The translations under genes and the position numbers were made by a program. From Clostridia bacterium (GTDB taxonomy: Bacteria > Bacillota > Clostridia > Christensenellales > UBA1242), in contig JALOBO010000012.1 in the NCBI GenBank assembly GCA_023228225.1, positions 1 to 38,537 on the forward strand: DNA of 38,537 nucleotides, read 5' to 3'. The notes beneath the pieces were generated by a model that worked only from the letters and a program-made list of their open reading frames with translations, did not search any database and was not told the DNA's origin. Within the stretch, counting starts at the first letter, position 1. Every line of letters begins with the position of its first letter. This document shows positions 1-7,949 of the stretch, piece after piece.

Positions 1-316
1 TATCATATAAATACATCACCCCAATACTAAATAAAAAAGTGTACATAATGTTTAGCGTAAGACCATCAGGTGCAATTAACAAAAATGGATAAGTTGATAT
101 AAGTGCAAAAATTAGCATTCTTAAAGCATACTTTGCCTTGCTATGTGTTTTACTATACCCTTCCGCTACTGCAAATGCAAAAATAGGAAAAGCAAGCCTT
201 CCTATAATTCTAAAAATTATTATTTCGGGAAAAAACACTAAACCAATATGGTCTATCACCATACTGATTATTCCGATTATTTTTAATATATTAGCGGTTA
301 AAATTTTTCTGTGCAT
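1..316 (-). CDS. TraX-like membrane protein, N-terminal part (runs off the left edge)
   Basis: An open frame starts at ATG 316 and continues past base 1, so about 105 N-terminal residues are visible. The translation begins MHRKILTANILKIIGIIS and contains MVIDHIG, then FRIIGRLAFPIFAFAVAEGY and a hydrophobic stretch ending LNIMYTFLFSIGVMYLYD. The pattern of an early VIDHIG followed by F-R-x-I-G-R-L-A-F-P-I-F-A-F is typical of the TraX family, multi-pass membrane proteins first described as pilin acetylases of conjugative plasmids but common as chromosomal genes in Firmicutes. It begins 14 bases after the stop of the preceding minus-strand gene and has no obvious ribosome binding site, so it may be translationally coupled. 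Whether it acetylates anything here is unknown; the C-terminal half is outside the window. Confidence 0.75.
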   Translation of the reverse strand, partial: MHRKILTANILKIIGIISMVIDHIGLVFFPEIIIFRIIGRLAFPIFAFAVAEGYSKTHSKAKYALRMLIFALISTYPFLLIAPDGLTLNIMYTFLFSIGVMYLYD

Positions 317-330
317 AGTATACTGAAAGT

Positions 331-717
331 CTAACGAATTTCAGGCTCCTTTTGCTCTTCGGAAATTTTTTGTTTAGCCAATTCTTGCATGGATTCATCA
401 ATTAATTTTTTTATTTCGTCTGTGAGAATATTTTGAACCAGCTTTTTTAGTTTTTTTAATCCGTTTGCAAGTGTTGCTTCGGTAAGAAGTTTAATTTTTT
501 TGTTAAAAAAATCTGCATATAATGATGAATTAACCATTTTTGCAATATCCTCACTATTTACACATAGTTCATAATTTAAATTTTTAATTTTAAATTTTTC
601 ATTTAATGTTTGCACTAATTTTTCTATGTATTCGACGGTAATTGCTTTATTGTTATTTTGTAATAAAGTGTAATAAACAATACATGATAGGCTTATAGGA
701 ATTTGCTTACTTGTCAT
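331..717 (-). CDS. Hypothetical protein, 128 aa
   Basis: I do not recognise this protein. It starts at ATG 717 behind a purine-rich AGGGGGC box five bases upstream. It is predicted soluble, with no signal peptide or membrane segment. The C-terminal half is Lys/Glu-rich and probably helical, from about residue 75 (LTEATLANGLKKLKKLVQ) to the end. It is the first gene after a 100-base gap that carries a promoter-like sequence and two copies of TATAATGTGC, and it is followed 14 bases later by the TraX-like gene, so the two are probably co-transcribed. No function can be assigned. Confidence 0.7.
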   Translation of the reverse strand: MTSKQIPISLSCIVYYTLLQNNNKAITVEYIEKLVQTLNEKFKIKNLNYELCVNSEDIAKMVNSSLYADFFNKKIKLLTEATLANGLKKLKKLVQNILTDEIKKLIDESMQELAKQKISEEQKEPEIR

Positions 718-740
718 AGGCGCCCCCTAGTTATTTTTTG

Positions 741-770
741 TATAATGTGCACAATTAATTTATAATGTGC
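741..770. repeat. Tandem TATAATGTGC boxes upstream of the 128-aa gene
   Basis: TATAATGTGC occurs at 741-750 and again at 761-770, exactly 20 bases apart, so both copies face the same side of the helix. They lie between the gene start at 717 and a weak promoter-like pair read on the minus strand (TTGCTT, 17 bases, TATTAT, roughly 785-815). This could be an operator, but in AT-rich DNA a 10-base repeat may be chance. Confidence 0.4.
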
Positions 771-817
771 CACCATATATTTTAATAATATATAATCTAA
801 TTGAAAAAAGCAAATGT

Positions 818-1582
818 TTAACCAAATTTTTCGGTTACAGGTGCATCATAAACAATTTCCTTAGCGGTATGCGCCACGGTTAATACATATATTGCTTTTG
901 CGCCACCATTAACCAAGACTTTTGAACATTCCTTAACCGTTGTACCAGTAGTATAAATATCATCAATAAGCAGTATGTTTTTCCCTTTAATTCTTTTTTT
1001 ATCAATTACTTTAAAAGCACCTGCTAAATTTTCCGCACGATTTTTACCTGATTGTTTTGCTTGTGGCAAAGTTTCTTTTATTCTTATCAGCACCTTGTCT
1101 AGTACCGGTATAGAAATATGTTTGGTAAAATCTAGTGCAAGCAAATCTGCCTGATTGTAACCCCTTTGTTTAAGCCTTTTGTCTGCAAGTGGAACTGCTA
1201 TACATACATCACAATTAAATCCATTTAAAATATATTCATCTGCCAAGTATGCCGATAGAGCATAAGATAAATACCGCGCATCAGCATATTTAAATTTATG
1301 TATAATCTGCTTTATTTGTTCTTCGTAAATAAAAGGAGCGCGAGCATATTCATAATCACAAGGAACGCCTTTACAGTCAAGACAATATTGGGAAGCGCCA
1401 TAAACTGGGTGTCCGCAACGAGTACACACTTTGCCGGTATTCAAAGGTAAAGTTTTCAGGCATTTTTCGCAAGTGGAGTGCTTATCTGTACTATCAATTT
1501 CTGCACCGCAAAATATGCATTTAATGTGTGGAGGAAACAACATTTTTTTACACAACTCAATAATTTCTTTAAACTTTTGCAT
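818..1582 (-). CDS. comFC: ComF family protein (ComFC-like phosphoribosyltransferase)
   Basis: A 254-residue protein with the ComF layout. The N-terminus has zinc-binding cysteine pairs (CIFC and CEKC at about 22-41; CTRC and CLDC at about 53-70). A type I phosphoribosyltransferase fold follows, with VPLADKRLKQRGYNQA at about 130-145 and the PRPP loop LLIDDIYTTGTT at about 204-215. In Bacillus the family acts with the ComFA helicase in DNA uptake during competence; in non-competent clostridia its role is unclear. It starts 9 bases after recD2 ends, and its ribosome binding site (AAGGAT) overlaps the recD2 stop, so the two are one operon. No ComFA or other competence gene is visible here. Confidence 0.9.
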   Translation of the reverse strand: MQKFKEIIELCKKMLFPPHIKCIFCGAEIDSTDKHSTCEKCLKTLPLNTGKVCTRCGHPVYGASQYCLDCKGVPCDYEYARAPFIYEEQIKQIIHKFKYADARYLSYALSAYLADEYILNGFNCDVCIAVPLADKRLKQRGYNQADLLALDFTKHISIPVLDKVLIRIKETLPQAKQSGKNRAENLAGAFKVIDKKRIKGKNILLIDDIYTTGTTVKECSKVLVNGGAKAIYVLTVAHTAKEIVYDAPVTEKFG

Positions 1583-1591
1583 AATTTATCC

Positions 1592-3826
1592 TTATGAGTA
1601 CAATTCTGCTACATTTTTTTGTTGTTCAATTAAAAACTGTTTTAACATACTGTAACGTGTTGCAGTATAATTGTTATCAACCATTCGTTTAATATTATAT
1701 TTTGTGCCTACCAGCATTACTAGCCTTTTAGCTCTCGTAACTGCTGTATATAGTAAATTACGCGTAAAAATTAAATTTGTACCCGCTATAACTGGCATTA
1801 CAACCGCATCAAATTCACTACCTTGACTTTTATGTACCGTAATCGCATAGGAAAGTATAAGTTGATTAAGTTCGTTTTTGGGGTATACAGACACTCTGTC
1901 ATCTTCAAACTTTACGGTAATTTCGCCGGTTTGTCTATTGATTGCTTTAATAATTCCTATATCACCATTAAACACACCAGTACCATTTTCTATTGTGCCA
2001 TTTGATAATATTTTTTGCCATTCCCGTTGATAGTTATTTGCAATTTGCATTACTTTATCGTTTAGCCTATAAATTGTTTTATCATATTCAATCTCGGGTT
2101 TAGAAAGTGTGGGTGGATTTAAATAGTTTTGTAATTGACTATTTAAATTGTTTGCTCCGCACGAGCCCATTTTTAAGCCTGTTAAAACCTGCACCTTAGA
2201 TGAAGAAATATTTAAATATTGCGGAAGCCTTGTAACAACAAGATCTACAATAGTTCGCATTGTTTCTTGTAAATCTGATTTATTTTCAAAGAAAAAATCA
2301 CTGCCAGAATTTTCAAGTATTGGCATTTGCCCTTTGTTGATAGCGTGTGCGTTAAGCACAATAAAACTGTTTTCGCTTTGCCTATAAATATGAGTTAAAC
2401 TAACATATGGAATAATTTCGGATTTTAAAATATCATCTAAAACATTACCCGCACCCACAGAGGGCAGTTGATTTTTATCGCCGACTAGAATTAATTTTGT
2501 ATCACTGTTAAGGGCTTTTAGTAAATAATTCATAAGTTGTACATCTACCATTGATACTTCATCAACAACAACAGCATCTACGGGTAATTTGTTAAATTCG
2601 TTGTACGCAAACATATTACTGTTATTTCGGTAGTCCATACCTAACGCACGGTGTATTGTACTTGCTTCTACTTGCGCAGATTCAGAAAGTCGTTTTGCTG
2701 CTCTACCTGTTGGTGCAAGTAACATAACTTTTTTACCACGTGAAGATAGTATTTGAATAATACATTTTATAATTGTAGTTTTGCCCGTTCCAGGACCGCC
2801 CGTTATAACGCTTACACCTTCCTCAGTAGCAAGTTCAATAGCAGTGCGTTGGTCTTTGTGTAATTTTATTTTGTTTACGCGTTCATATTCATCAATATCT
2901 GCTTTTAAATCTGCGTGAATAGGCTGACTAAGCGATTTTATTAGATTTAATTTTTGTGCAACTGCTCGTTCAATGTTATAAAATTTTGAATACATAATTA
3001 CTATTTGCTTTTTATATTCAAATATTTTTACACCATTGTCAAGCATTAATTTGTTTAAAACATCTTCAATAATTTCTTTGTGGTTTTCTATATCAATTCT
3101 TAATAACTCTGCAAGGCTATTAAATAATTCATTTTTCGGTAGATACGTGTTGCCATTTCTATCCGCTGTTTCGGTCAAACAGTATAAAACTCCGGCACGC
3201 ATTCTAAACGGACTGTCTTCGTTAATCCCCATATTGCGAGCAATTTTATCTGCGGTAATAAAGCCAACGCCATCTACATCTTCCAATAGTCTGTAAGGAT
3301 TTTCAGAAACAAGTTCTTCGGTTTTAAGACCATAATGTTCATAAATTTTTACTGCTAAATTAGTGCTTATATTATATTTTTGCAAAAACATTACCGCTTT
3401 CTGCATTTTTTTAATATCCAAAAAAGCACTTGCTATAAGTGTGGCTTTATTTTTACTAACACCTCTTACTTCGGCAAGTTTTGCTGGATTGTATTCCATT
3501 ATATCTAATGTATCCAATCCAAATTTATTTACAATAGCATTTGCCGTGGCTTCACCTACGCCTTTTATTAGTCCGCTAGAAAGATATTTTTTTATACCTT
3601 CTGTACTGTCGGGTGGTAACATTTGAACAGATTTTACGCTAAATTGTTGCCCATATTTAACGTTTTGTATATAATCACCTACAAGTTCTACACGTTCGCC
3701 AATATTTGCCGATGGAAAATTGCCAACAGCACAAATAAGTTCACCCTTGCAATCAATATCTACAACAGTGTAATTATTTTCATCATTTCTAAATACTACA
3801 CTTTCAATTGTGCCTAAAATTATCAT
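1592..3826 (-). CDS. recD2: ATP-dependent DNA helicase RecD2
   Basis: A 744-residue RecD2/TraA-type superfamily 1B helicase of full family length. It has an N-terminal OB-like region, two helix-hairpin-helix segments (LIKGVGEATANAIV near 86 and DVDGVGFITADKIA near 184), Walker A GGPGTGKTT near 340, Walker B VVDEVSMVD, motif III GDKNQLPSVGAGNVL, and the C-terminal LSYAITVHKSQGSEFD and LYTAVTRAK motifs. RecD2 is a 5'-3' helicase used in replication fork and mismatch repair in bacteria without RecBCD, which agrees with AddAB elsewhere in the window. ATG 3826 gives the expected N-terminus (MIILGTIESVVFRNDENNYT), but no clear ribosome binding site precedes it. comF follows in the same operon. Confidence 0.95.
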   Translation of the reverse strand: MIILGTIESVVFRNDENNYTVVDIDCKGELICAVGNFPSANIGERVELVGDYIQNVKYGQQFSVKSVQMLPPDSTEGIKKYLSSGLIKGVGEATANAIVNKFGLDTLDIMEYNPAKLAEVRGVSKNKATLIASAFLDIKKMQKAVMFLQKYNISTNLAVKIYEHYGLKTEELVSENPYRLLEDVDGVGFITADKIARNMGINEDSPFRMRAGVLYCLTETADRNGNTYLPKNELFNSLAELLRIDIENHKEIIEDVLNKLMLDNGVKIFEYKKQIVIMYSKFYNIERAVAQKLNLIKSLSQPIHADLKADIDEYERVNKIKLHKDQRTAIELATEEGVSVITGGPGTGKTTIIKCIIQILSSRGKKVMLLAPTGRAAKRLSESAQVEASTIHRALGMDYRNNSNMFAYNEFNKLPVDAVVVDEVSMVDVQLMNYLLKALNSDTKLILVGDKNQLPSVGAGNVLDDILKSEIIPYVSLTHIYRQSENSFIVLNAHAINKGQMPILENSGSDFFFENKSDLQETMRTIVDLVVTRLPQYLNISSSKVQVLTGLKMGSCGANNLNSQLQNYLNPPTLSKPEIEYDKTIYRLNDKVMQIANNYQREWQKILSNGTIENGTGVFNGDIGIIKAINRQTGEITVKFEDDRVSVYPKNELNQLILSYAITVHKSQGSEFDAVVMPVIAGTNLIFTRNLLYTAVTRAKRLVMLVGTKYNIKRMVDNNYTATRYSMLKQFLIEQQKNVAELYS

Positions 3827-3913
3827 AGTTTATTTTATAATGTTTTACTTCTTTAAGCAAGCGTTTTAATAAAACGAAAATTTAAAAAAATCTTGTCATC
3901 AGCAAACATTTAT

Positions 3914-4126
3914 TTATAATTCGTTAAGTTTTTCCAGTAAATAATCTGGATCTATTCCGTGTACATTAGCCGCCTCTTCTATTGTTTCAAATTCGTGTAT
4001 AGGACAACCTAAACAATGCATGCCAAATCCCATAAGTATATAGCGAGCCGATTCTTTAATTTTTAATACATCATCTAATTTCATATCCTTAGTGATTATT
4101 TTTTTATTTTCTATTTTCTTTTTCAT
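3914..4126 (-). CDS. DUF1858 domain protein
   Basis: A 70-residue protein that is essentially one DUF1858 domain: a helical start (ITKDMKLDDVLKIKESARYIL), then GFGMHCLGCPIHEFETIEEAANVHGID. The CxxC within HCLGC (C38 and C41) is the family hallmark and suggests a redox or metal role; relatives are often linked to hybrid-cluster or iron-sulfur proteins. ATG 4126 has GGAG nine bases upstream, and the gene starts 13 bases after the SPFH gene ends, so they form an operon. It lies 87 bases before recD2. Confidence 0.85.
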   Translation of the reverse strand: MKKKIENKKIITKDMKLDDVLKIKESARYILMGFGMHCLGCPIHEFETIEEAANVHGIDPDYLLEKLNEL

Positions 4127-4139
4127 TTTAGTTCTCCAT

Positions 4140-5261
4140 TTAATCTAGTAATCTGCCACATTTATGACAATAAAACTCATCAACTGTTACTTTTGCACCA
4201 CAATTTTTGCACAAAAACACCTCATTTTGTACAGACTGCTCACCTTTTACAGCATCGCTTAATAAATTGCCAAACACTCTGTCAAATTCTTCTTGTACCA
4301 CATTTTCATTTCTCGGCATTTGAGCATTTTTTTGTGCAAAATTGCCACATTGTATTGCTTGTTTGGTAGGCGATACTAAAATATCGTTATCATTATAATT
4401 TTGTGCATTTAAATTATTATTTATTTGTTGTAACTGTGATTCTGCCTTTTCGCGCGTATCATAGTAGTCTACATAATTTTCTGCTGAATTTTGTGTTTCT
4501 TCGCCAAGAATATATTCACTTTTTTCAAAATTTACAATATTATTTGCGGAATTAGAATTTAGAGATTCTTTAATACGTTTTGGCAAATCTAAATCATAAA
4601 TTTTAATATCTGACACTCTTATGCCATATTCCGACATTTTTTTGTCAATAATTGCGGTCATGCGCACACAAATATCTTGCGAATGGTGGCGCAATTCTTC
4701 TATTGCTTTATTTTCGCGCTCTAATAATCGCATTAATGCAACCGTCACCCATTCATTTACATAATCGCTGGCTTGACCGTTTTTAATACGAGGCAAAACA
4801 AGCAATAAAGTATTAACAAATTTTTCTGGATCTTCAATTTGAAATGTAAAACTTCCCTCAATTCCAAAATTTACTGTTTTAAATTCTTTATCTTTAACTG
4901 TTGCTTTTAAATTTGTGCGCATTGGCTCATTGCTAAACTGGCATAAATTAACATAATAAATGTCTGCTGGAAATTTAAGTTTATAGTTTTTATGTTTTTT
5001 AATTCTGCCGTTTAAGTTTATGCGTCTGTCAGTGTATGGCAATGTGGATATTTTTAACTTATGTTCTCCATAAGAAAAAACATCAGTAACTTTTTGCCTA
5101 CAAATAACAACTGCCGAGTAACCTTTATCTACACTTAAACGATTGCCTATTTCTATTTTGTCCTGCCTAAGTTTTACAGGTATAACAAGTTCATTTCGCT
5201 TTTTTGCTTCCAGCAAAATTGAACCAGAAAAAAATCTAAATAAACTTTTTAAAAATCCCAT
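4140..5261 (-). CDS. SPFH/Band 7 domain protein with C-terminal zinc ribbon
   Basis: A 373-residue protein starting at ATG 5261, which has GGAG six bases upstream; an in-frame TTG at 5273 overlaps that site and is unlikely to be used. The N-terminus (MGFLKSLFRFFSG) is followed by an SPFH/Band 7-like region at about 20-240, including the VKDKEFKTVNFGIEGSFTFQ strand pattern and the helix ending SDIKIYDLDLP. A low-complexity Asn/Gln-rich stretch follows, and the last 25 residues form a zinc ribbon (CKNC, CHKC). This is the architecture of the YdjI-type 'virion core protein-like' SPFH proteins, thought to be membrane-associated scaffolds. It is transcribed from a good sigma-A promoter, divergent from the PRC-barrel gene. 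Confidence 0.85.
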   Translation of the reverse strand: MGFLKSLFRFFSGSILLEAKKRNELVIPVKLRQDKIEIGNRLSVDKGYSAVVICRQKVTDVFSYGEHKLKISTLPYTDRRINLNGRIKKHKNYKLKFPADIYYVNLCQFSNEPMRTNLKATVKDKEFKTVNFGIEGSFTFQIEDPEKFVNTLLLVLPRIKNGQASDYVNEWVTVALMRLLERENKAIEELRHHSQDICVRMTAIIDKKMSEYGIRVSDIKIYDLDLPKRIKESLNSNSANNIVNFEKSEYILGEETQNSAENYVDYYDTREKAESQLQQINNNLNAQNYNDNDILVSPTKQAIQCGNFAQKNAQMPRNENVVQEEFDRVFGNLLSDAVKGEQSVQNEVFLCKNCGAKVTVDEFYCHKCGRLLD

Positions 5262-5287
5262 ATTTATCTCCAAAATTACTATATAAA

Positions 5288-5316
5288 ATTATAGCACAGG
5301 GATTTAAGTTTATCAA
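5288..5316 (-). promoter_or_regulatory. Sigma-A promoter of the SPFH operon
   Basis: Read on the minus strand: -35 TTGATA (5311-5316), 17-base spacer, -10 TATAAT (5288-5293), about 27 bases before the ATG at 5261. Confidence 0.75.
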
Positions 5317-5376
5317 CATAAAATACATAGCCATGTCATATATTTTCTGTGTAAGAAGATTTATGTGGGGGAAAAT

Positions 5377-6219
5377 ATGAGAAAAATAACTGATTATTTA
5401 GGAAAACCGCTTATTAGCATATGTGAAAGCAAAATTTCTGGTACAATCAAAAATGTTATACTTGACGAAAACTTTCAATATGCAAAATGGCTGGTTGTAT
5501 TTGATGAAAATGAGATAGTAGATGAAAAAGTAATTGCATTAACCGATATTTATAGTGTTGGTGAGCATGCTATAATGGCAAAAAATGAAGGCTGTTTAAG
5601 TCCACTTTCTAATTATGATAATGTACTAAAACAAAATAATCCAATAAATAAGGCTGTGTATACTTTGCTTGGCAAAGAACTTGGCTATATAAAAGATGTT
5701 ACCATTGATGAGCACAATAAAATTATTGATTTCGTACTAGATGATAAAACGAGTATTAATACAAAATCAATTCTATCACAAAGCGACAATTTAATAATTT
5801 TAAAAGACCCTTCAATAAAATTTAGATTATCCACATTAAATACAAAAATGCCAGAAACTAAGGAATCATACAAGAATATAAAAGTTTGGGCTATGGAAGA
5901 GTTTGCCGAAAATGAAGGCACAATGCCTAATGAAAATACAGAAGAAATTGCAAGCGAAAATGATGATATTACTAATCCGCCTATTCATATGCCCGAGCGA
6001 AAAGTTAAAGCATATGAATTAGAAAAAGTATTACCGGGCAAAGCGGTGGCAAGTTCGGCATTTTTAATAGGTAGAAAAGTAGGAAAAAATATTGAAAGTT
6101 CAGCAGGTATTATCGTAGTAAAAAAAGGAACAGTTATAACTCAAAAAATAATACTTAGTGCTCATAAAAATAACAGATTAAAAGAACTTGCTATGAATTC
6201 TTTTATTGAGCATGCTTAA
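5377..6219 (+). CDS. PRC-barrel domain protein
   Basis: A 280-residue protein. ATG 5377 is chosen because GGGGG lies five bases before it; an upstream in-frame GTG at 5365 overlaps that site. Two PRC-barrel-like units are visible: about 1-70 (MRKITDYLGKPLISI, SGTIKNVILDE, ALTDIYSVGEHAI) and about 82-150 (NKAVYTLLGKELGYIKDVTI). An acidic linker follows (about 170-205), then a third related region rich in Val/Gly (ASSAFLIGRKVGKNI, IIVVKKGTVIT). PRC barrels are small beta-barrels of photosynthetic reaction centres, RimM and the YlmC/YmxH sporulation proteins, and usually mediate protein or RNA contacts. The gene stands alone, divergent from the SPFH gene. The specific role is unknown. Confidence 0.75.
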   Translation: MRKITDYLGKPLISICESKISGTIKNVILDENFQYAKWLVVFDENEIVDEKVIALTDIYSVGEHAIMAKNEGCLSPLSNYDNVLKQNNPINKAVYTLLGKELGYIKDVTIDEHNKIIDFVLDDKTSINTKSILSQSDNLIILKDPSIKFRLSTLNTKMPETKESYKNIKVWAMEEFAENEGTMPNENTEEIASENDDITNPPIHMPERKVKAYELEKVLPGKAVASSAFLIGRKVGKNIESSAGIIVVKKGTVITQKIILSAHKNNRLKELAMNSFIEHA

Positions 6220-6235
6220 TATAACTTAATTTTTT

Positions 6236-6271
6236 AAATAAAATCGCCCAAAATTTTGGACGATTTTATTT
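6236..6271. terminator. Bidirectional terminator between convergent genes
   Basis: A 36-base, nearly perfect palindrome: AAATAAAATCG (6236-6246) pairs with CGATTTTATTT (6261-6271), and CCAAAATTTTGG forms the tip. T-runs on both sides let it serve the PRC-barrel gene and the 484-residue membrane protein gene, whose stop codon touches it. Confidence 0.85.
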
Positions 6272-7725
6272 TATTTCTTTTTAAGGTTTTCCATTGCACT
6301 TGCCAATTGATCTAGCGTTGAACTTAAATCAATATCATCTTCAATTTTTGCCTTAGGTTTTCTGCCACGTTTTTTTGGAACTGATAGGTCTGTTTCTGTT
6401 GTATTCGAAATGTTTTCTTCTTTCGCATACACTACACTTTCCGGCATTTCGTTACTAATTTCAATATTTTCTTCTATCGGGCTTTCAAGCACTTCTTCTA
6501 ATTCTAAATTGCTTGAAAGCATTTCTTTTAAACCTTTATGCGTATTTTCGGCATGAACTGTATCAATGGATTGATTAATTTGTTTATTTTGTACTTCATA
6601 ACTTGCATTTTCTTCTTTAATTTTAGCAATTTCTGCAAGTATACGCTCCTTCTCTTCTGCATATTGTTTAATTAATTCATCGCTCTCATCTTTTACTATA
6701 TCCGCCTCGGGTACATAAATTGCTTCTGGTTTAAATGCCGAGGTATTCTGCTCTAATGGAATACTTGGATTTTCTATTTTATTAATTTTTTCATTAGCCG
6801 TCAAATTTGTATTGGCGGCAAAAGGCTTAACTTCGCCGCCTAAATTAAAATTTGTTGGGGGTGCTCCATTATCTTTATGCTTTGTGGGTGTGTTTCTAAG
6901 TTTAGTTAAAAAATCTTCATCAACACTTGATAATAAATTTTTTTCGGATATTTGTGGTATATGTTTTTTCTCGGTATAATGTGAATTATATTCTTCTTGA
7001 TCAGGTTTTGTTTTAAATTTTTTACTTCGTTTACTATCATTGTTTGTATTAATTAATGTCTCAATTACATTTTCATCAATACCACTTAACCCGCGCGCCG
7101 AATGGTCAATGTTACGCTGGAACATTGCAAAATCTCCCAACATATTTTTATAAGTTTCTATTCCTTTAATACTAATAATTGTGGCAAAAATGCCACCTAA
7201 AATAATTAGTAGTATAGGTGCTAACAACAAACTATATAATACTTCGGCGAAAGCAGTTGCCGGATCAGTTTTTGCCAGTCCTAATAATAATATTAATATA
7301 CTAGAAAACAGCGTAAACGAAAGTAAAATTTTTGTGTAATAACTTGCCTTATTAAACATAATAGCCTTATTAACGCAACCATCAAAACTTAAATATATGC
7401 TTGGTGCAGCATCTTTGCGCTCTAAATATTCGTTCCATTTATAACCAAATTCCTTAGGCGCATGTCTAATTATGTTATTTAAAATCGGCAACGAATTGTT
7501 TTTCATAATTGGATATCTATAAAAATATTTATTCAACTTGGTTAAAGCACGATCTGTGCGCGCCTCAAATGATATGCACAGCATAACAAAAAAATAAACT
7601 GCCATGACAATTATAATAAATGCCACAATTGCAAATATCAAATCAATTGTTACATACTGCGCTATCTGCCTTACAAATGTCATTACAGTGGCGTAATAAG
7701 TAAGCATTAAAGATGTATATGTCAT
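6271..7725 (-). CDS. Membrane protein with long charged tail and AT-hook-like motif
   Basis: I do not recognise a named family. This 484-residue protein has three clear hydrophobic segments: about 28-52 (IFAIVAFIIIVMAVYFFVML), 133-152 (LLSFTLFSSILILLLGLA) and 164-187 (LYSLLLAPILLIILGGIFA). From about residue 215 it is hydrophilic, with a Glu-rich, probably coiled-coil segment near 345-385 (ELIKQYAEEKERILAEIAKI). Near 450 is KKRGRKPKAK, an RGRKP-type AT-hook-like basic motif. ATG 7725 has GGGAGG about ten bases upstream. It is monocistronic, between a good promoter and the shared terminator. An inner-membrane protein with a cytoplasmic DNA- or partner-binding tail is a reasonable inference only. 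Confidence 0.7.
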   Translation of the reverse strand: MTYTSLMLTYYATVMTFVRQIAQYVTIDLIFAIVAFIIIVMAVYFFVMLCISFEARTDRALTKLNKYFYRYPIMKNNSLPILNNIIRHAPKEFGYKWNEYLERKDAAPSIYLSFDGCVNKAIMFNKASYYTKILLSFTLFSSILILLLGLAKTDPATAFAEVLYSLLLAPILLIILGGIFATIISIKGIETYKNMLGDFAMFQRNIDHSARGLSGIDENVIETLINTNNDSKRSKKFKTKPDQEEYNSHYTEKKHIPQISEKNLLSSVDEDFLTKLRNTPTKHKDNGAPPTNFNLGGEVKPFAANTNLTANEKINKIENPSIPLEQNTSAFKPEAIYVPEADIVKDESDELIKQYAEEKERILAEIAKIKEENASYEVQNKQINQSIDTVHAENTHKGLKEMLSSNLELEEVLESPIEENIEISNEMPESVVYAKEENISNTTETDLSVPKKRGRKPKAKIEDDIDLSSTLDQLASAMENLKKK

Positions 7726-7766
7726 ATTGTATTACCTCCCAATTTTTTTAACCTTATAACAATTAT

Positions 7767-7795
7767 ATTATACCATAAGCATTTTGAAGTGTAAA
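7767..7795 (-). promoter_or_regulatory. Sigma-A promoter of the 484-aa membrane protein gene
   Basis: Minus strand: -35 TTTACA (7790-7795), 17-base spacer, -10 TATAAT (7767-7772), about 42 bases before ATG 7725. The rest of the gap to 7949 is almost pure A/T; I see no gene or GC-containing hairpin in it. Confidence 0.75.
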
Positions 7796-7949
7796 CAAAA
7801 TAAACGGTTCTTCATTGTATTAATATATTAAAAAGATATAAAAATAAGTGTTTTATTGTAAAATTGTATATTATTATATTATTTTTTTAATAAAAATTAA
7901 CAATTTTTTTATTATTAATATGTTTTGTCCCATTTTATTATTAGTTATA

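Noticed and set aside
138..326. Plus-strand hydrophobic open frame of 62 codons
   Set aside because: It lies opposite the TraX-like gene and has no ribosome binding site; the minus-strand product is recognisable.
7726..7949. A/T-only inverted repeats as addA terminator
   Set aside because: The pairing is weak, with no G-C pairs, and is expected by chance in such AT-rich DNA.
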